Part shown: positions 52,969 through 62,402 of the stretch, piece by piece | How positions within the stretch are numbered: position 1 is the first letter of the stretch | Layout of the letters: each line of letters opens with the position of its first letter | From: an uncultured Blautia sp. | GTDB taxonomy: Bacteria > Bacillota > Clostridia > Lachnospirales > Lachnospiraceae | Direction: 5' to 3' | DNA: 64,000 nt | Assembly: GCF_934424005.1 (NCBI RefSeq) | Contig: NZ_CAKRXI010000011.1 | Location: 11,857 to 75,856 of the forward strand | Made by a program: the position numbers and the translations under genes | Notes under the pieces: model-generated | The model's database searches: none | Told to the model about the DNA's origin: nothing | The model's input: the letters and a program-made list of their open reading frames with translations, nothing else

Positions 52969-54573
52969 ATGAGTGTAAACGAAGCAAAGACAGCTATTTT
53001 AAACAATAAAACAGCACTTGGAATAGAGTTCGGATCTACCAGAATCAAAGCAGTTCTGGTAGATGACAAATATGATCCGATCGCATCCGGAAGTTATGAG
53101 TGGGAAAACCGTTACGAAAACGGTGTGTGGACTTACTCTCTGGATGACATTCATAAGGGATTACAGGGAAGTTACAGCGACCTGGTGAAGGACGTACAGG
53201 AGAAATACGGTGTGGAGCTTACCAGTGTCGGAGCGCTTGGAATCAGTGCCATGATGCATGGTTACATGCCATTTGATAAAGATGGAAAACTTCTGGTTCC
53301 GTTCCGTACCTGGAGAAATAATATTACAGGTGAAGCATCTGAGAAACTGATGGAACTTTTCCAGTATAACATTCCACAGAGATGGAGCATCGCACATCTG
53401 TATCAGGCAATCCTGAACGGAGAAGAGCATGTAAAAGATATTGATTATATGTGTACTCTGGAAGCTTATGTACATCGCATGCTGACAGGAAAGCGTGTTC
53501 TTGGTATCGGTGATGCAGCAGGAATGTTCCCTGTTGATTCGGAGAAAAAAGATTACAACCAGGAAATGGTTGAGAAATTTGATAAACTGGTAGAGTCTTA
53601 TGGATTCCCATGGAAGCTCCGTGATATCATGCCGGAAGTCATGGTGGCAGGACAGGATGCCGGTACTCTGACAGAAGAGGGAGCGAAGTTCCTTGATCCG
53701 ACAGGCAAACTCAAAGCAGGTATTCCGATGTGTCCGCCGGAAGGTGATGCAGGAACCGGTATGGTAGCGACCAACAGCGTGAAACAGCGCACAGGAAATG
53801 TATCCGCAGGTACTTCTGTATTTGCGATGATCGTCCTGGAAAAAGCACTTTCCAAACCATACAAAGAGATTGATATGGTAACGACACCGGCTGGCGATGC
53901 GGTTGCCATGGCGCATTCCAACAACTGTACTTCTGATCTGAATGCATGGGTGAATGTATTTAAGGAATTTGCAGAGGCAATGGGAATGGAAGTGGATATG
54001 AACAAATTGTTCGGAACTCTTTACAATAAAGCACTGGAAGGTGATCCGGACTGTGGCGGACTTCTGTCCTACTGCTATTTCTCTGGAGAGCATATGACGG
54101 GATTTGAAGAAGGCCGTCCGTTATTTGTCCGTTCCCCTGAGAGCAAATTTACACTTGCAAACTTTATGAGAACTAATCTTTACACCTGCCTTGGAGCTAT
54201 GCGAGTAGGATTAAATATCCTGATCGATCAGGAGCATGTCAAGATTGACAGACTTCTGGGCCACGGCGGACTGTTCAAGACCAAGGGTGTCGGACAGCAG
54301 ATCCTTGCGGATGCAGTGAATGCACCGGTATCTGTTATGTCAACTGCAGGTGAAGGTGGTGCATGGGGTATTGCACTTCTTGCTGCTTATCTTGTTGATA
54401 AGAAAGACGGAGAGACTCTGGATGAGTTCCTGGATAACTGTGTATTTGCCGGAAATGAGGGAAGTACGCTTGATCCGGAGCCGGAAGGAGTCAAAGGATT
54501 TAATGAATTTATGGACAGATATCTGAAGGGTCTGCCGATCGAGAGAGCGGCCGTAGAGTCAAAGATCTGGTAA
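52969..54573 (+). CDS. FGGY-family carbohydrate kinase, probable ribulokinase
   Basis: 534 residues. FGGY actin-like kinase: N-terminal phosphate motif [15 protein letters not shown], middle [14 protein letters not shown]-terminal adenosine region [20 protein letters not shown] and [18 protein letters not shown] at 52969 follows CGGGAGG; an earlier in-frame start would overlap araA. By position it phosphorylates L-ribulose (the AraB role), but it resembles the alternative araA-linked FGGY kinase group of gut bacteria more than the classical AraB, so I give no symbol. Confidence 0.88.
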   Translation: MSVNEAKTAILNNKTALGIEFGSTRIKAVLVDDKYDPIASGSYEWENRYENGVWTYSLDDIHKGLQGSYSDLVKDVQEKYGVELTSVGALGISAMMHGYMPFDKDGKLLVPFRTWRNNITGEASEKLMELFQYNIPQRWSIAHLYQAILNGEEHVKDIDYMCTLEAYVHRMLTGKRVLGIGDAAGMFPVDSEKKDYNQEMVEKFDKLVESYGFPWKLRDIMPEVMVAGQDAGTLTEEGAKFLDPTGKLKAGIPMCPPEGDAGTGMVATNSVKQRTGNVSAGTSVFAMIVLEKALSKPYKEIDMVTTPAGDAVAMAHSNNCTSDLNAWVNVFKEFAEAMGMEVDMNKLFGTLYNKALEGDPDCGGLLSYCYFSGEHMTGFEEGRPLFVRSPESKFTLANFMRTNLYTCLGAMRVGLNILIDQEHVKIDRLLGHGGLFKTKGVGQQILADAVNAPVSVMSTAGEGGAWGIALLAAYLVDKKDGETLDEFLDNCVFAGNEGSTLDPEPEGVKGFNEFMDRYLKGLPIERAAVESKIW

Positions 54574-54653
54574 GAATGATAAGACCGCAGGGTACTGTGA
54601 ATGGCACAGTGCCCTTGTGCTGTATAAAAAGAACTGCGTAAAGGAGAAAAAGT

Positions 54654-55349
54654 ATGCTTGAAAAATTAAAAGAAGAGGTATATAGAGCAAATATGGACCT
54701 GCCGAAGTACGGGCTGGTAACATTTACCTGGGGAAATGTCAGTGGCATTGACCGTGAAAAAGGTCTGTTTGTTATTAAACCAAGTGGTGTGGAATACGAT
54801 AAGCTGAGACCGGAAGATATGGTAGTTGTAGATCTTGAAGGAAATAAAGTAGAAGGCGAATATAATCCATCTTCTGATACTCCGACACATGTGGTTCTTT
54901 ATAATGAGTTCCCGAATATCGGAGGAATCGTACATACGCATTCTGAATGGGCAACGAGCTGGGCACAGGCAGGAAGAGCTATCCCATGTTATGGAACAAC
55001 GCATGCGGATTATATTTATGGAGAAGTTCCATGTGTCCGAAATCTGACAAAAGAAGAGATTGAAGAGGCATATGAGAAAAATACGGGTGTTCTGATCGCA
55101 GATTATTTCCGCAAGCTTGATTATGAGGCTGTTCCGGCAGTTCTTTGCAAGAACCACGGACCGTTTACCTGGGGCAAAGATGCGCATGAGGCAGTGCACA
55201 ATGCAGTTGTACTTGAGGAAGTTGCAAAGATGGCATGCCGCTGTGAACTGATCAATCCGCAGGTGAAACCGGCGCCACAGGAACTGCAGGATAAGCATTA
55301 TTACCGGAAACATGGTGCAAATGCTTATTATGGACAGATTAAAAGATGA
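54654..55349 (+). CDS. araD: L-ribulose-5-phosphate 4-epimerase
   Basis: 231 residues, usual length. Class II aldolase-fold zinc enzyme making D-xylulose 5-phosphate for the pentose phosphate pathway. Features: [32 protein letters not shown], zinc ligands in [16 protein letters not shown], and [18 protein letters not shown]. Ribosome site AAAGGAG. Last gene of the arabinose operon, followed by a large palindromic element that may terminate transcription. Confidence 0.96.
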   Translation: MLEKLKEEVYRANMDLPKYGLVTFTWGNVSGIDREKGLFVIKPSGVEYDKLRPEDMVVVDLEGNKVEGEYNPSSDTPTHVVLYNEFPNIGGIVHTHSEWATSWAQAGRAIPCYGTTHADYIYGEVPCVRNLTKEEIEEAYEKNTGVLIADYFRKLDYEAVPAVLCKNHGPFTWGKDAHEAVHNAVVLEEVAKMACRCELINPQVKPAPQELQDKHYYRKHGANAYYGQIKR

Positions 55350-55381
55350 TAAAGGATTCCCGGTGAGGAGAAAAGTCTAAG

Positions 55382-55615
55382 ATCCAGTTAGGGATTTTCA
55401 GTGAATGCACCTCTGGTTCTGTCTCAATTCAGAACTTCTAAAGTACCAAGGTGTACAGAACTTTGCTAAAAGCGATACAGAAAAGTGCTGAACTCGCTAC
55501 GCTCAGACAGCAGCATTTTCTGCATCAACGCAAAAACCTGTACGACCAGGAACCTTCACGAAGTTCTTCAGACGAGACAGACACAGAGGTGCATCACGAA
55601 AATCGTTGACTGGAT
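55382..55615. repeat. 234-bp palindromic (MITE-like) element
   Basis: Inverted ends of about 42 bases start ATCCAGT and include GATTTTC, ATGCACCTCTG and TCTGTCTC; the right arm is their complement with a few mismatches. Inner nested repeats (AGAAAAGTGCTG/CAGCAGCATTTTCT). The right end runs into TTTTTTT, so it may also terminate araD mRNA. No coding content. 55616-55738 between the two elements shows nothing recognisable. Confidence 0.6.
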
Positions 55616-55738
55616 TTTTTTATTCTTCTTGCCTCACCGGACTTTATCTGGGGCAGTGTGGTGACTTTCGGGAGAATGACGAAAGCAGGAACCGCGCGAA
55701 GCGTGATCTGAGGGTACCCACATAAAACAAAACTAGAA

Positions 55739-55953
55739 CTCTGAATATAAAGACTGCCTGTCAGAAAACATCTGCAGAAATTTATAGAAACACTCAGGTT
55801 ATTTTCAGGCTGAGTTATGGATAAAAAGTGTATTGTTTGAGCCGTCAGGCGAGTTATGCACTTTTTATCCATGTATTTAGCAGACTGAATAATAGCCCTA
55901 GTGTTTCTAAATTTCGAAGCCGTTTTCAGATAGGCAGTCTTTGATATACAGAG
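55739..55953. repeat. 215-bp palindromic (MITE-like) element
   Basis: Ends CTCTGAATATAAAGACTGCC and its near-complement; the arms continue through TCAGAAAAC, GAAATTTA and AGAAACACT. The centre has ATGGATAAAAAGTG/CACTTTTTATCCAT. Different sequence from the preceding element. No gene. Confidence 0.6.
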
Positions 55954-55978
55954 AATATAGTTTGTTTTTAACTCCTAT

Positions 55979-58111
55979 TTAATAATCCCGGCCGGTGAAG
56001 ACGGCGACGCTCCGCGGCCGCATCACGAAACTTCTGTCAATTCGGACTTCCTGTCCTTCCGGATAGCAGTACTGCCCGTTTCCATCTCCATACGTATTGA
56101 CGCTCAAGTGCCATGCGCCTCTTCCGTGAAGATTTGGAAGCGTGATCGTGACGTCTTCCCAGAAAGTATTGACTGCGACATAGATCAGGTCATCTTTTCC
56201 CTTTTCTTTATCGTATCCTGCAAAGCTCACACAGAAGGTACGTGCATCTCGTGGAATATCTGTTTCTTCTGCATTCAGATTATGTGTGTGGATAGGATCC
56301 ATGCCGCAGACGGATGTGGGCAGCTGTTTGTGGATGACCGGATGCTTTTTGCGGAATGCGATCATAAATTTAAAGAATTCAAACAGATCTTTGTTCTTTT
56401 CGAGCATACGCCAGTCCAGCCAGGAAGTAATGTTGTCCTGGCAGTAGCTGTTGTTGTTTCCGAATTTGGTATTCCCAAATTCATCACCGGCAAGAAACAT
56501 CGGTGTGCCGCGGCTGCACATAAGGACAGCACAGGCATTACGGATCATACGGCGGCGAAGTGTGAGGACTTCCGGATCTTCGGTCTCACCTTCGGCACCA
56601 CAGTTCCAGCTGCGGTTGTCATTGGCCCCGTCTGTGTTGTTCCAGCCGTTTGCTTCGTTATGTTTGTCATTGTACGCATATAGATCGTACAGTGTAAATC
56701 CGTCATGACAGGTCAGAAAATTCACGCAGGAATTGTAACCGGCATAGTTGCTGTGGGTATTGTCGTAATAGCCACCATAGAGATCACCGGAGCCGGAGAT
56801 ACTCCAGGCTGCATCCCATGCATTCCAGGAATCCCCTTTCAGATAACTGCGGAGAGAGTCACGGTATCTGCCGTTCCATTCTGCCCAGCGGCCGCTTGCA
56901 GGGAAACTTCCTACCTGATAAAGACCGCCGGCATCCCATGCTTCAGCAATCAGTTTTACGTTGCTTAAGATTGAATCATCGGCAAGAGTACGGAGCAGAG
57001 GCGGATTATTCATAGGAGAGCCATCTTCATTTCGGCCAAGGATACTTGCCAGATCGAAGCGGAATCCGTCTACGCGGTAATTGATCGTCCAGTAGCGCAG
57101 ACATTCGAGAATCAGCTGCTGAACGACAGGGTGATTACAGTTCAGGGTGTTTCCGCAGCCGCTGAAGTTGTAGTAATTGCCATCAGGAGTCAGCATATAG
57201 TAAATATTGTTGTCAAAGCCTTTGAAACTGAATGTGTTTCCTTTTTCGTTTCCTTCGGCAGTGTGATTGAAAACAACATCCAGGATTACTTCAATCCCAT
57301 TGTCATGAAGTGCTTTGATCAGTGTCTTTAATTCTGTACCTTCCTGGTTATGTTCATTTGCAGCGGCATAGCTGCTGTTCGGAGCAAAAAATCCGACAGT
57401 GTTGTATCCCCAGCATTCGAGAAGTTGTTTGTCGTCTACGGTACGGGAATTCATGGTCTCATCAAATTCGAAGATCGGCATCAGCTCCACTGCATTGATT
57501 CCCAGTTCTTTCAGATAAGGGATTTTTTCCATAAGTCCGGAAAAAGTTCCTCGATGCTGAACACCGGAAGAAGGATGATGAGTAAAATCACGTACATGCA
57601 GTTCGTAGATGATCAGGTCACAGAGTTCTTTTTTGGACTGTGGCATATCACCCCAGTCGAAACGGTCTTTGACGACACGTGCATGATACGTATGGTCCCA
57701 GCGGATGCCCCAGGTACGCTGACCGGCAACTGCTTTGGCATATGGGTCGAGCAGAATTTTATTTTTGTCAAAGAGCAGTCCTTTTTCCGGACAGTATGGT
57801 CCGTCTACACGGTAGGCATATTCAAATTCATCAATGTTCAGTCCATATACGATCATGGAATAAACATCACCGATCTTGTAAGCTTCCGGAAAAGGAAGTA
57901 CAGCAAAAGGTTCTTCCTGTGCACGGTGGAACAGAAGCAGTTCACAGGAGGTTCCTCCGCATGTGTGAATGGTAAAATTGACACCATTTTGCAAAGGAGT
58001 AGCCCCGTTCAGATCGTAAATTCCCGGACGGACCGGAAAACCGGCGATTTCTGCCATAGGGGAAGATTCATAAGGATGGTCAGATACAAATTTCTGATGA
58101 TAGGATTTCAT
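55979..58111 (-). CDS. glgX: Glycogen debranching enzyme (GlgX/isoamylase family, GH13)
   Basis: 710 residues. N-terminal CBM48 (~20-120, GIYDLNGATPLQNGVNFTIH), GH13 catalytic barrel (~160-590) with VILDVVFNHTAEG, nucleophile in DGFRFDLASILG, acid in LIAEAWDAGGLYQ and the third Asp region FLTCHDGFTLYDL, then a C-terminal beta domain. Hydrolyses alpha-1,6 branches of glycogen/maltodextrin in the cytosol. Ribosome site TGGAG. Downstream of uraA on the same strand, separated by a hairpin; no other glycogen gene in the window. Confidence 0.93.
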   Translation of the reverse strand: MKSYHQKFVSDHPYESSPMAEIAGFPVRPGIYDLNGATPLQNGVNFTIHTCGGTSCELLLFHRAQEEPFAVLPFPEAYKIGDVYSMIVYGLNIDEFEYAYRVDGPYCPEKGLLFDKNKILLDPYAKAVAGQRTWGIRWDHTYHARVVKDRFDWGDMPQSKKELCDLIIYELHVRDFTHHPSSGVQHRGTFSGLMEKIPYLKELGINAVELMPIFEFDETMNSRTVDDKQLLECWGYNTVGFFAPNSSYAAANEHNQEGTELKTLIKALHDNGIEVILDVVFNHTAEGNEKGNTFSFKGFDNNIYYMLTPDGNYYNFSGCGNTLNCNHPVVQQLILECLRYWTINYRVDGFRFDLASILGRNEDGSPMNNPPLLRTLADDSILSNVKLIAEAWDAGGLYQVGSFPASGRWAEWNGRYRDSLRSYLKGDSWNAWDAAWSISGSGDLYGGYYDNTHSNYAGYNSCVNFLTCHDGFTLYDLYAYNDKHNEANGWNNTDGANDNRSWNCGAEGETEDPEVLTLRRRMIRNACAVLMCSRGTPMFLAGDEFGNTKFGNNNSYCQDNITSWLDWRMLEKNKDLFEFFKFMIAFRKKHPVIHKQLPTSVCGMDPIHTHNLNAEETDIPRDARTFCVSFAGYDKEKGKDDLIYVAVNTFWEDVTITLPNLHGRGAWHLSVNTYGDGNGQYCYPEGQEVRIDRSFVMRPRSVAVFTGRDY

Positions 58112-58127
58112 TTTTTCTCCATTTCTG

Positions 58128-58160
58128 AAGCTCCCGGCCTGATGTACAGACCGGGAGCTT
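58128..58160. terminator. Hairpin between uraA and glgX
   Basis: AAGCTCCCGG/CCGGGAGCTT, 13-base loop. No U-tract on the minus strand, where both genes lie; on the plus strand it is followed by GTTTTG. It may act as a weak terminator or as a leader structure of glgX. Confidence 0.5.
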
Positions 58161-58191
58161 GTTTTGTATAGATTCTTGTGTCGGAAAATTT

Positions 58192-59442
58192 TTATAAATC
58201 GTTTGTCAGATGTAGCTTATCAAGAATATAGAAGATAAGGCTTAAAGCCATGGCTACTACACAGGCAAGAACCATTCCGGTGAGTTTTACGTTGCCAAGA
58301 TTCAGGGCGATTCCGGAAAGGCCTACGATAAAGACTACAGAAGTCAGTGCCAGGTTACGGGATTTGCTGTAATCCACCTGATTGTCTACGAGCATACGGA
58401 GACCGGAAGTTCCGATCATTCCGTACAGCAGGAAGGAGATTCCGCCGATAACCGGTCCTGGGATCGTGTTGATCAGGGCAGCAAGTTTGCCGAGGAAAGA
58501 GCAGCAGATAGAAAGAACTGCAGCACCACCAATGACCTGAACGCTGTAAACTTTTGTCATAGCCATAACACCGATATTTTCACCATAAGTTGTGGTCGGC
58601 ACAGAACCAAGACATCCGGATATGGTAGTTGAGAAGAAATCTGCAAAAAGGGAACGATGAAGTCCGGGATCTTTCAGCAGATCTTTGCCTACGATCTTAC
58701 TTGTCACGATCTGATGTCCGATGTGCTCGGAAGTAACAAGAAGCAGTGCCGGAAGAATGGTCAGGATTGCCTCCAGATTAAATTTCGGTGCCTGAAAATT
58801 CGGAAGTGCAAAAAAAGCAGCTTCTTTTACAGCAGTAAAATCAAGAATTCCGCAGGCAGCTGCGGCTGCATATCCGGCAATGATCGCGATCAGGATTGGA
58901 ATAACGGATAAAAATCCGCGGAACAGGATCTGGCCAAATACAGCAACACCGAGTGTGACCAGAAATACGATCACATTTTTCATATCGATCTGTTCGTCCA
59001 GAAGTCCGGCAGTGCTTGCAGCGCTTCCGGCAAGCTCCAGTCCGATCAATGCAACTACCGGTCCCATGGCTGCGGTTGGAAGGACAATGTCAATCCAGTT
59101 AGTTCCACACTGACGGATGATCAGAGCAACGATCATACCGCAGATGCCGAGGACAACAAATCCTCCCAGAGCATACTGGAAACCAAATTTGGATGCAACC
59201 AGGAGTCCAGGTGACAGGAATGCAAAACTGGAACCAAGATAGGCCGGTGCTTTGCCTTTGGTGATCAGAATGAACAGGAGTGTTCCGACACCGTTCATCA
59301 GAAGAACGATGGCAGGGTTGATGCCGAACATAAAAGGAACCAGAACAGAGGCACCGAACATGGCAAACATGTGCTGGATGCTTAAAGGTATTAACAGATT
59401 AACAGGTACTTTGTCTTCTACTTGGATGATTTTTTTCTCCAC
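58192..59442 (-). CDS. uraA: Uracil permease (NCS2 family)
   Basis: 416 residues, about 14 membrane segments. NCS2 features: N-terminal PLSIQHMFAMFGASVLVP, AYLGSSFAFLSPG (the UraA-type half-helix), and the carboxylate region GLELAGSAAS. Imports uracil by proton symport. Begins at GTG after AGAGAGGG. Its ~75-base leader contains two small stems (see the leader entry). Xanthine/uric-acid transport is less likely given the UraA-like motif. Confidence 0.9.
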   Translation of the reverse strand: MEKKIIQVEDKVPVNLLIPLSIQHMFAMFGASVLVPFMFGINPAIVLLMNGVGTLLFILITKGKAPAYLGSSFAFLSPGLLVASKFGFQYALGGFVVLGICGMIVALIIRQCGTNWIDIVLPTAAMGPVVALIGLELAGSAASTAGLLDEQIDMKNVIVFLVTLGVAVFGQILFRGFLSVIPILIAIIAGYAAAAACGILDFTAVKEAAFFALPNFQAPKFNLEAILTILPALLLVTSEHIGHQIVTSKIVGKDLLKDPGLHRSLFADFFSTTISGCLGSVPTTTYGENIGVMAMTKVYSVQVIGGAAVLSICCSFLGKLAALINTIPGPVIGGISFLLYGMIGTSGLRMLVDNQVDYSKSRNLALTSVVFIVGLSGIALNLGNVKLTGMVLACVVAMALSLIFYILDKLHLTNDL

Positions 59443-59529
59443 CTTACCCTCTCTTTCTTATCTGCATGCGGCAGATAACGTTTAACTAGGTGACCGTTTA
59501 CAAACGGTTACGATTCTGAACAATTATAC
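59443..59529 (-). promoter_or_regulatory. -10 box and leader of uraA
   Basis: TATAAT (minus strand, 59524-59529) with a poor -35 box. The leader has ACCGTTT/AAACGGT and TTATCTGC/GCAGATAA stems but no terminator; it does not fit a PyrR site or a purine riboswitch that I can recognise. Confidence 0.45.
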
Positions 59530-59665
59530 CATAGAGGAGCTTTCATTACTATTTAAAAATAACTGTGCAGAATGTAAAAATAATATGCAGGAGTTAAAAG
59601 TGGATGCAAGTGGGGGAAACGGTTATAATTTGGACAAAAATAGGGTACATATTGGTGAAATGTTG

Positions 59666-59805
59666 TTGCTTTTTTCAATATTTTATATTATAATCTTGTT
59701 TGTAAAAAGAATTTACCCTTCAAAAATTTTTTTTACATAACCCCTTATTTAATTATTTATACTCCCCTTGAAATACCCGGTAGCTCCCCTATCGGGTATT
59801 TCTCT
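59666..59805 (+). ncRNA. Candidate small RNA with promoter and terminator
   Basis: TTGCTT (59666), 17-base spacer, TATAAT (59689-59694), predicted start ~59701. A 14-base-pair hairpin (GAAATACCCGGTAG/CTATCGGGTATTTC, 59770-59802) follows, then TCTGTTT. The ~100-base transcript is AU-rich with unpaired C-rich blocks (ACCCTT, CCCCTT twice) and a loop CTCCC, all complementary to ribosome-binding sequences. No reading frame. I do not recognise the family. The remainder of 59530-59665 and 59806-59955 shows nothing definite. Confidence 0.45.
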
Positions 59806-59963
59806 GTTTAAAAATAGAAAATCATGGAAGTTTTCTGGCTGTTTTGTAAAGAATCCAGACAGTTATGAATAGTATCCTGTTCTTCTGGTCATAATAATGA
59901 ATGTAATGAAATTGCTGCAAACAGTAATGTTACATTACAAAACGAACCAGGAGGAATGGACAA

Positions 59964-60152
59964 ATGGCAAAAAATTACGAAAATGAAAACAAAGCAAAAA
60001 ACTACAGCACGGATAAAACTTCAGACAAAAATGCAATGGACAGCCGAAACAGTTCCAAAAACAGCTCTAAAAATGCTTCCAGAAACAGTTATGGAAACAA
60101 AACATCCAATGCATATGACAAAGAGCAGAATGATTATTCTGACAGATACTAA
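59964..60152 (+). CDS. Small Asn/Ser/Lys-rich hypothetical protein
   Basis: 62 residues, low complexity: Asn, Ser and Lys dominate, with SRNSSKNSSKNASRNSYGNK in the middle. No hydrophobic core, signal or helix, so probably disordered. Very good ribosome site CAGGAGG and a terminator afterwards support it being real. A second overlapping frame from 59956 is less likely. Spore-associated or stress role is possible only by analogy with other small hydrophilic proteins. Confidence 0.65.
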   Translation: MAKNYENENKAKNYSTDKTSDKNAMDSRNSSKNSSKNASRNSYGNKTSNAYDKEQNDYSDRY

Positions 60153-60185
60153 GGAAGACTAAAACAGGATTTTCCCTTCTCCTGC

Positions 60186-60216
60186 AAAGAGGCTGGCTAT
60201 GTGTCAGCCTCTTTTG
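60186..60216 (+). terminator. Terminator after the small Asn/Ser-rich gene
   Basis: AAAGAGGCTG/CAGCCTCTTT stem, 9-base loop, ending in TTTTGC. Confidence 0.7.
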
Positions 60217-60291
60217 CTGTCTGCAGACAGGGATGGTATTGATTTGGAAGATTGAAGAGGCGGACCGTGCACTGAAAAGAAATGGGAACAT

Positions 60292-60633
60292 ATGATAAAT
60301 AAAAAAGGAAAGTTTGTCATGTTTCCTATTGAAACAATCTCAGCCAGGATGCTTGATTATTATGTGGGGCGAAACGATGCTTTGATCATAGATCTGCGAG
60401 AAGAAAAAGTATATGCCGAAAGTCATGTGCGGGGAGCTGTAAATATTCCATATGAAACACTGGAGAACAGAAAAGATTTTCCAATAAATAAGATACTTGT
60501 CTTCTACTGTGACAGAGGTGGTGCAAGTATGGCAGCCGCAAGAGAATTTGTCAGACGGGGATACAGGACACGTTCGGTGATCGGCGGTTTTATGGCGTAC
60601 CGGGGCAGAAATCTTGTGAGTGGAGACAGGTAA
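60292..60633 (+). CDS. Rhodanese-domain protein
   Basis: 113 residues, single rhodanese domain. Substrate entry DLREEKVYAESHVRGAVNIP and active-site loop FYCDRGGASMAAA with the catalytic Cys. Likely a sulfurtransferase or sulfide-handling protein in the cytosol. The start could instead be the ATG at 60319, which has the better ribosome site (AAAGGAAAG). No sulfur genes are adjacent, so the partner is unknown. Confidence 0.88.
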   Translation: MINKKGKFVMFPIETISARMLDYYVGRNDALIIDLREEKVYAESHVRGAVNIPYETLENRKDFPINKILVFYCDRGGASMAAAREFVRRGYRTRSVIGGFMAYRGRNLVSGDR

Positions 60634-60708
60634 TGAAATCTTGTAATTTCCCTGTAACCATGATAAGGTAAGAAAGAGAAAATGTTATTATTCAGAGGAG
60701 AATTTAAT

Positions 60709-61254
60709 ATGAAATACATGTTTGCATCTGATGTGCACGGATCGGCATACTATTGTCGGCTGATGCTGGAGAAATATGAAGAAGAGCAGGCAGAACGCCT
60801 GGTGCTGCTGGGCGATCTGCTTTATCACGGACCGAGAAATGACCTTCCGAAGGAATATGCGCCAAAAGAGGTCATCAAAATGCTGAATGGTATGAAAAAT
60901 GATATTTACGCAGTAAGAGGTAACTGTGAAGCGGAAGTGGACCAGATGGTTCTGGAATTCCCGGTAATGGCAGATTACTGTATTATGGCAATTAACGGAC
61001 TTACTTTTTATGCGACGCATGGACATGTCTATAATGAAAATAATCTTCCACCGTTCCACGAGGGAGACATTCTGATACATGGACATACACATGTGCTGAA
61101 AGCAGAACAAAAAGAAGGGTATATCCTTCTGAATCCGGGATCTGTATCTATTCCGAAAGAAGGGAATCTGCCTACATATGCTGTCCTGGAAGACAAAACA
61201 TTTACGATTAAAGATTTTGATGGAAATATCATCAAGGAAATGAGGCTTGGATGA
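60709..61254 (+). CDS. yfcE: YfcE-type metallophosphoesterase
   Basis: 181 residues. Calcineurin-like phosphodiesterase with metal motifs DVHGS (~8-12), GDLLYHGPRN, GNCEAEVD, HGHVYN and GHTH, followed by LNPGSVSIPK: the YfcE pattern. ATG at 60709 follows AGAGGAG. Overlaps the following methyltransferase gene by ATGA. A second, shorter relative lies at 62980. Confidence 0.9.
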   Translation: MKYMFASDVHGSAYYCRLMLEKYEEEQAERLVLLGDLLYHGPRNDLPKEYAPKEVIKMLNGMKNDIYAVRGNCEAEVDQMVLEFPVMADYCIMAINGLTFYATHGHVYNENNLPPFHEGDILIHGHTHVLKAEQKEGYILLNPGSVSIPKEGNLPTYAVLEDKTFTIKDFDGNIIKEMRLG

Positions 61255-62402
61255 AATATATGGAATTGATCGCACCGTGCCACTTTGGCATGGAAGCAGT
61301 TCTGAAACGCGAGATTCTGGATCTCGGGTATGAGATCAGTAAGGTAGAAGATGGCAAAGTTACGTTTCTGGCAGATGCGGAAGGGATTGCACAGGCCAAT
61401 ATGTTCCTTCGTACGACAGAGAGAATTCTGCTGAAGACCGGAGAGTTTAAGGCAGTGACATTTGACGAACTTTTTGAAAAAACAAAGGCGATCCCGTGGG
61501 AAGAATATATTCCGAAGGATGGCAAGTTCTGGGTAGCAAAAGCCAATTCTGTGAAGAGTGCGCTGTTCAGTCCTTCTGATATTCAGTCCATTATGAAAAA
61601 AGCAATCGTAGAACGTCTGAAAAGTGTTTATGGAATTTCCTGGTTCCCGGAGGATGGGGCAAGTTTCCCGATTCGAGTAGCTTTCATGAAGGATGTGGCT
61701 ACGATCGGCATTGATACATCCGGAGTTTCTCTTCATAAGAGAGGATACCGTCAGATGACCGTCAAAGCTCCGATCACAGAGACTTTGGCATCTGCACTGA
61801 TCATGCTGACACCATGGAACAAAGACAGAATTCTGGTTGATCCATTCTGCGGAAGTGGTACGTTCCCGATCGAGGCAGCTATGATAGCAGCAGACATGGC
61901 ACCGGGAATGAACCGTTCTTTTCTTGCAGAAGACTGGAAACATCTGGTTCCGCGAAAATGCTGGTATGATGCACTGGAGGAAGCACAGGATCGTGTAAAT
62001 CTGGATATAGATACGGATATTCAGGGATATGATATTGATCCGGAGGCACTGAAATCTGCCCGTGCCAATGCGAAGATGGCAGGAGTGGATAAGCTGATCC
62101 ATTTTCAGCAGAGAGCAGTCAAAGATCTCAGCCATCCGAAACCGTATGGATTTATCATCACGAACCCGCCATACGGAGAACGTCTGGAAGAAAAAGAAGC
62201 ACTCCCGCAGCTGTACAGAGAGATTGGAGAGAGCTATGATCGTCTGGATAAGTGGTCTATGTATCTGATCACATCTTATGACCGTGCGGAAAATGATATT
62301 GGACGAAAAGCGGACAAGAATCGTAAGATTTATAATGGTATGTTAAAAACATATTATTATCAGTTCCTGGGTCCGAAACCGCCAAGGAGGAAAAAAGATT
62401 GA
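61251..62402 (+). CDS. RlmL/YpsC-like rRNA methyltransferase
   Basis: 383 residues. N-terminal THUMP domain (~1-155) for RNA binding, then a class I SAM methyltransferase: VDPFCGSGTFPIEAA motif I, YDIDPEALKSARANA, and catalytic ITNPPYGERLE typical of N2-guanine/N6-adenine methylation. Probably modifies 23S rRNA. It overlaps both yfcE upstream and the diphosphatase gene downstream, indicating one operon. Confidence 0.92.
   Translation: MKYMELIAPCHFGMEAVLKREILDLGYEISKVEDGKVTFLADAEGIAQANMFLRTTERILLKTGEFKAVTFDELFEKTKAIPWEEYIPKDGKFWVAKANSVKSALFSPSDIQSIMKKAIVERLKSVYGISWFPEDGASFPIRVAFMKDVATIGIDTSGVSLHKRGYRQMTVKAPITETLASALIMLTPWNKDRILVDPFCGSGTFPIEAAMIAADMAPGMNRSFLAEDWKHLVPRKCWYDALEEAQDRVNLDIDTDIQGYDIDPEALKSARANAKMAGVDKLIHFQQRAVKDLSHPKPYGFIITNPPYGERLEEKEALPQLYREIGESYDRLDKWSMYLITSYDRAENDIGRKADKNRKIYNGMLKTYYYQFLGPKPPRRKKD

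Noticed and set aside
55594..55872. 92-codon minus-strand frame in the gap after araD
   Set aside because: Overlaps both palindromic elements, has no ribosome site and no recognisable sequence.
59443..59529. Purine riboswitch or PyrR site before uraA
   Set aside because: Conserved core bases of those elements are not seen and there is no leader terminator.
61029..62135. 368-codon open frame opposite the yfcE/methyltransferase genes
   Set aside because: Crosses two real genes antisense and has no motif.
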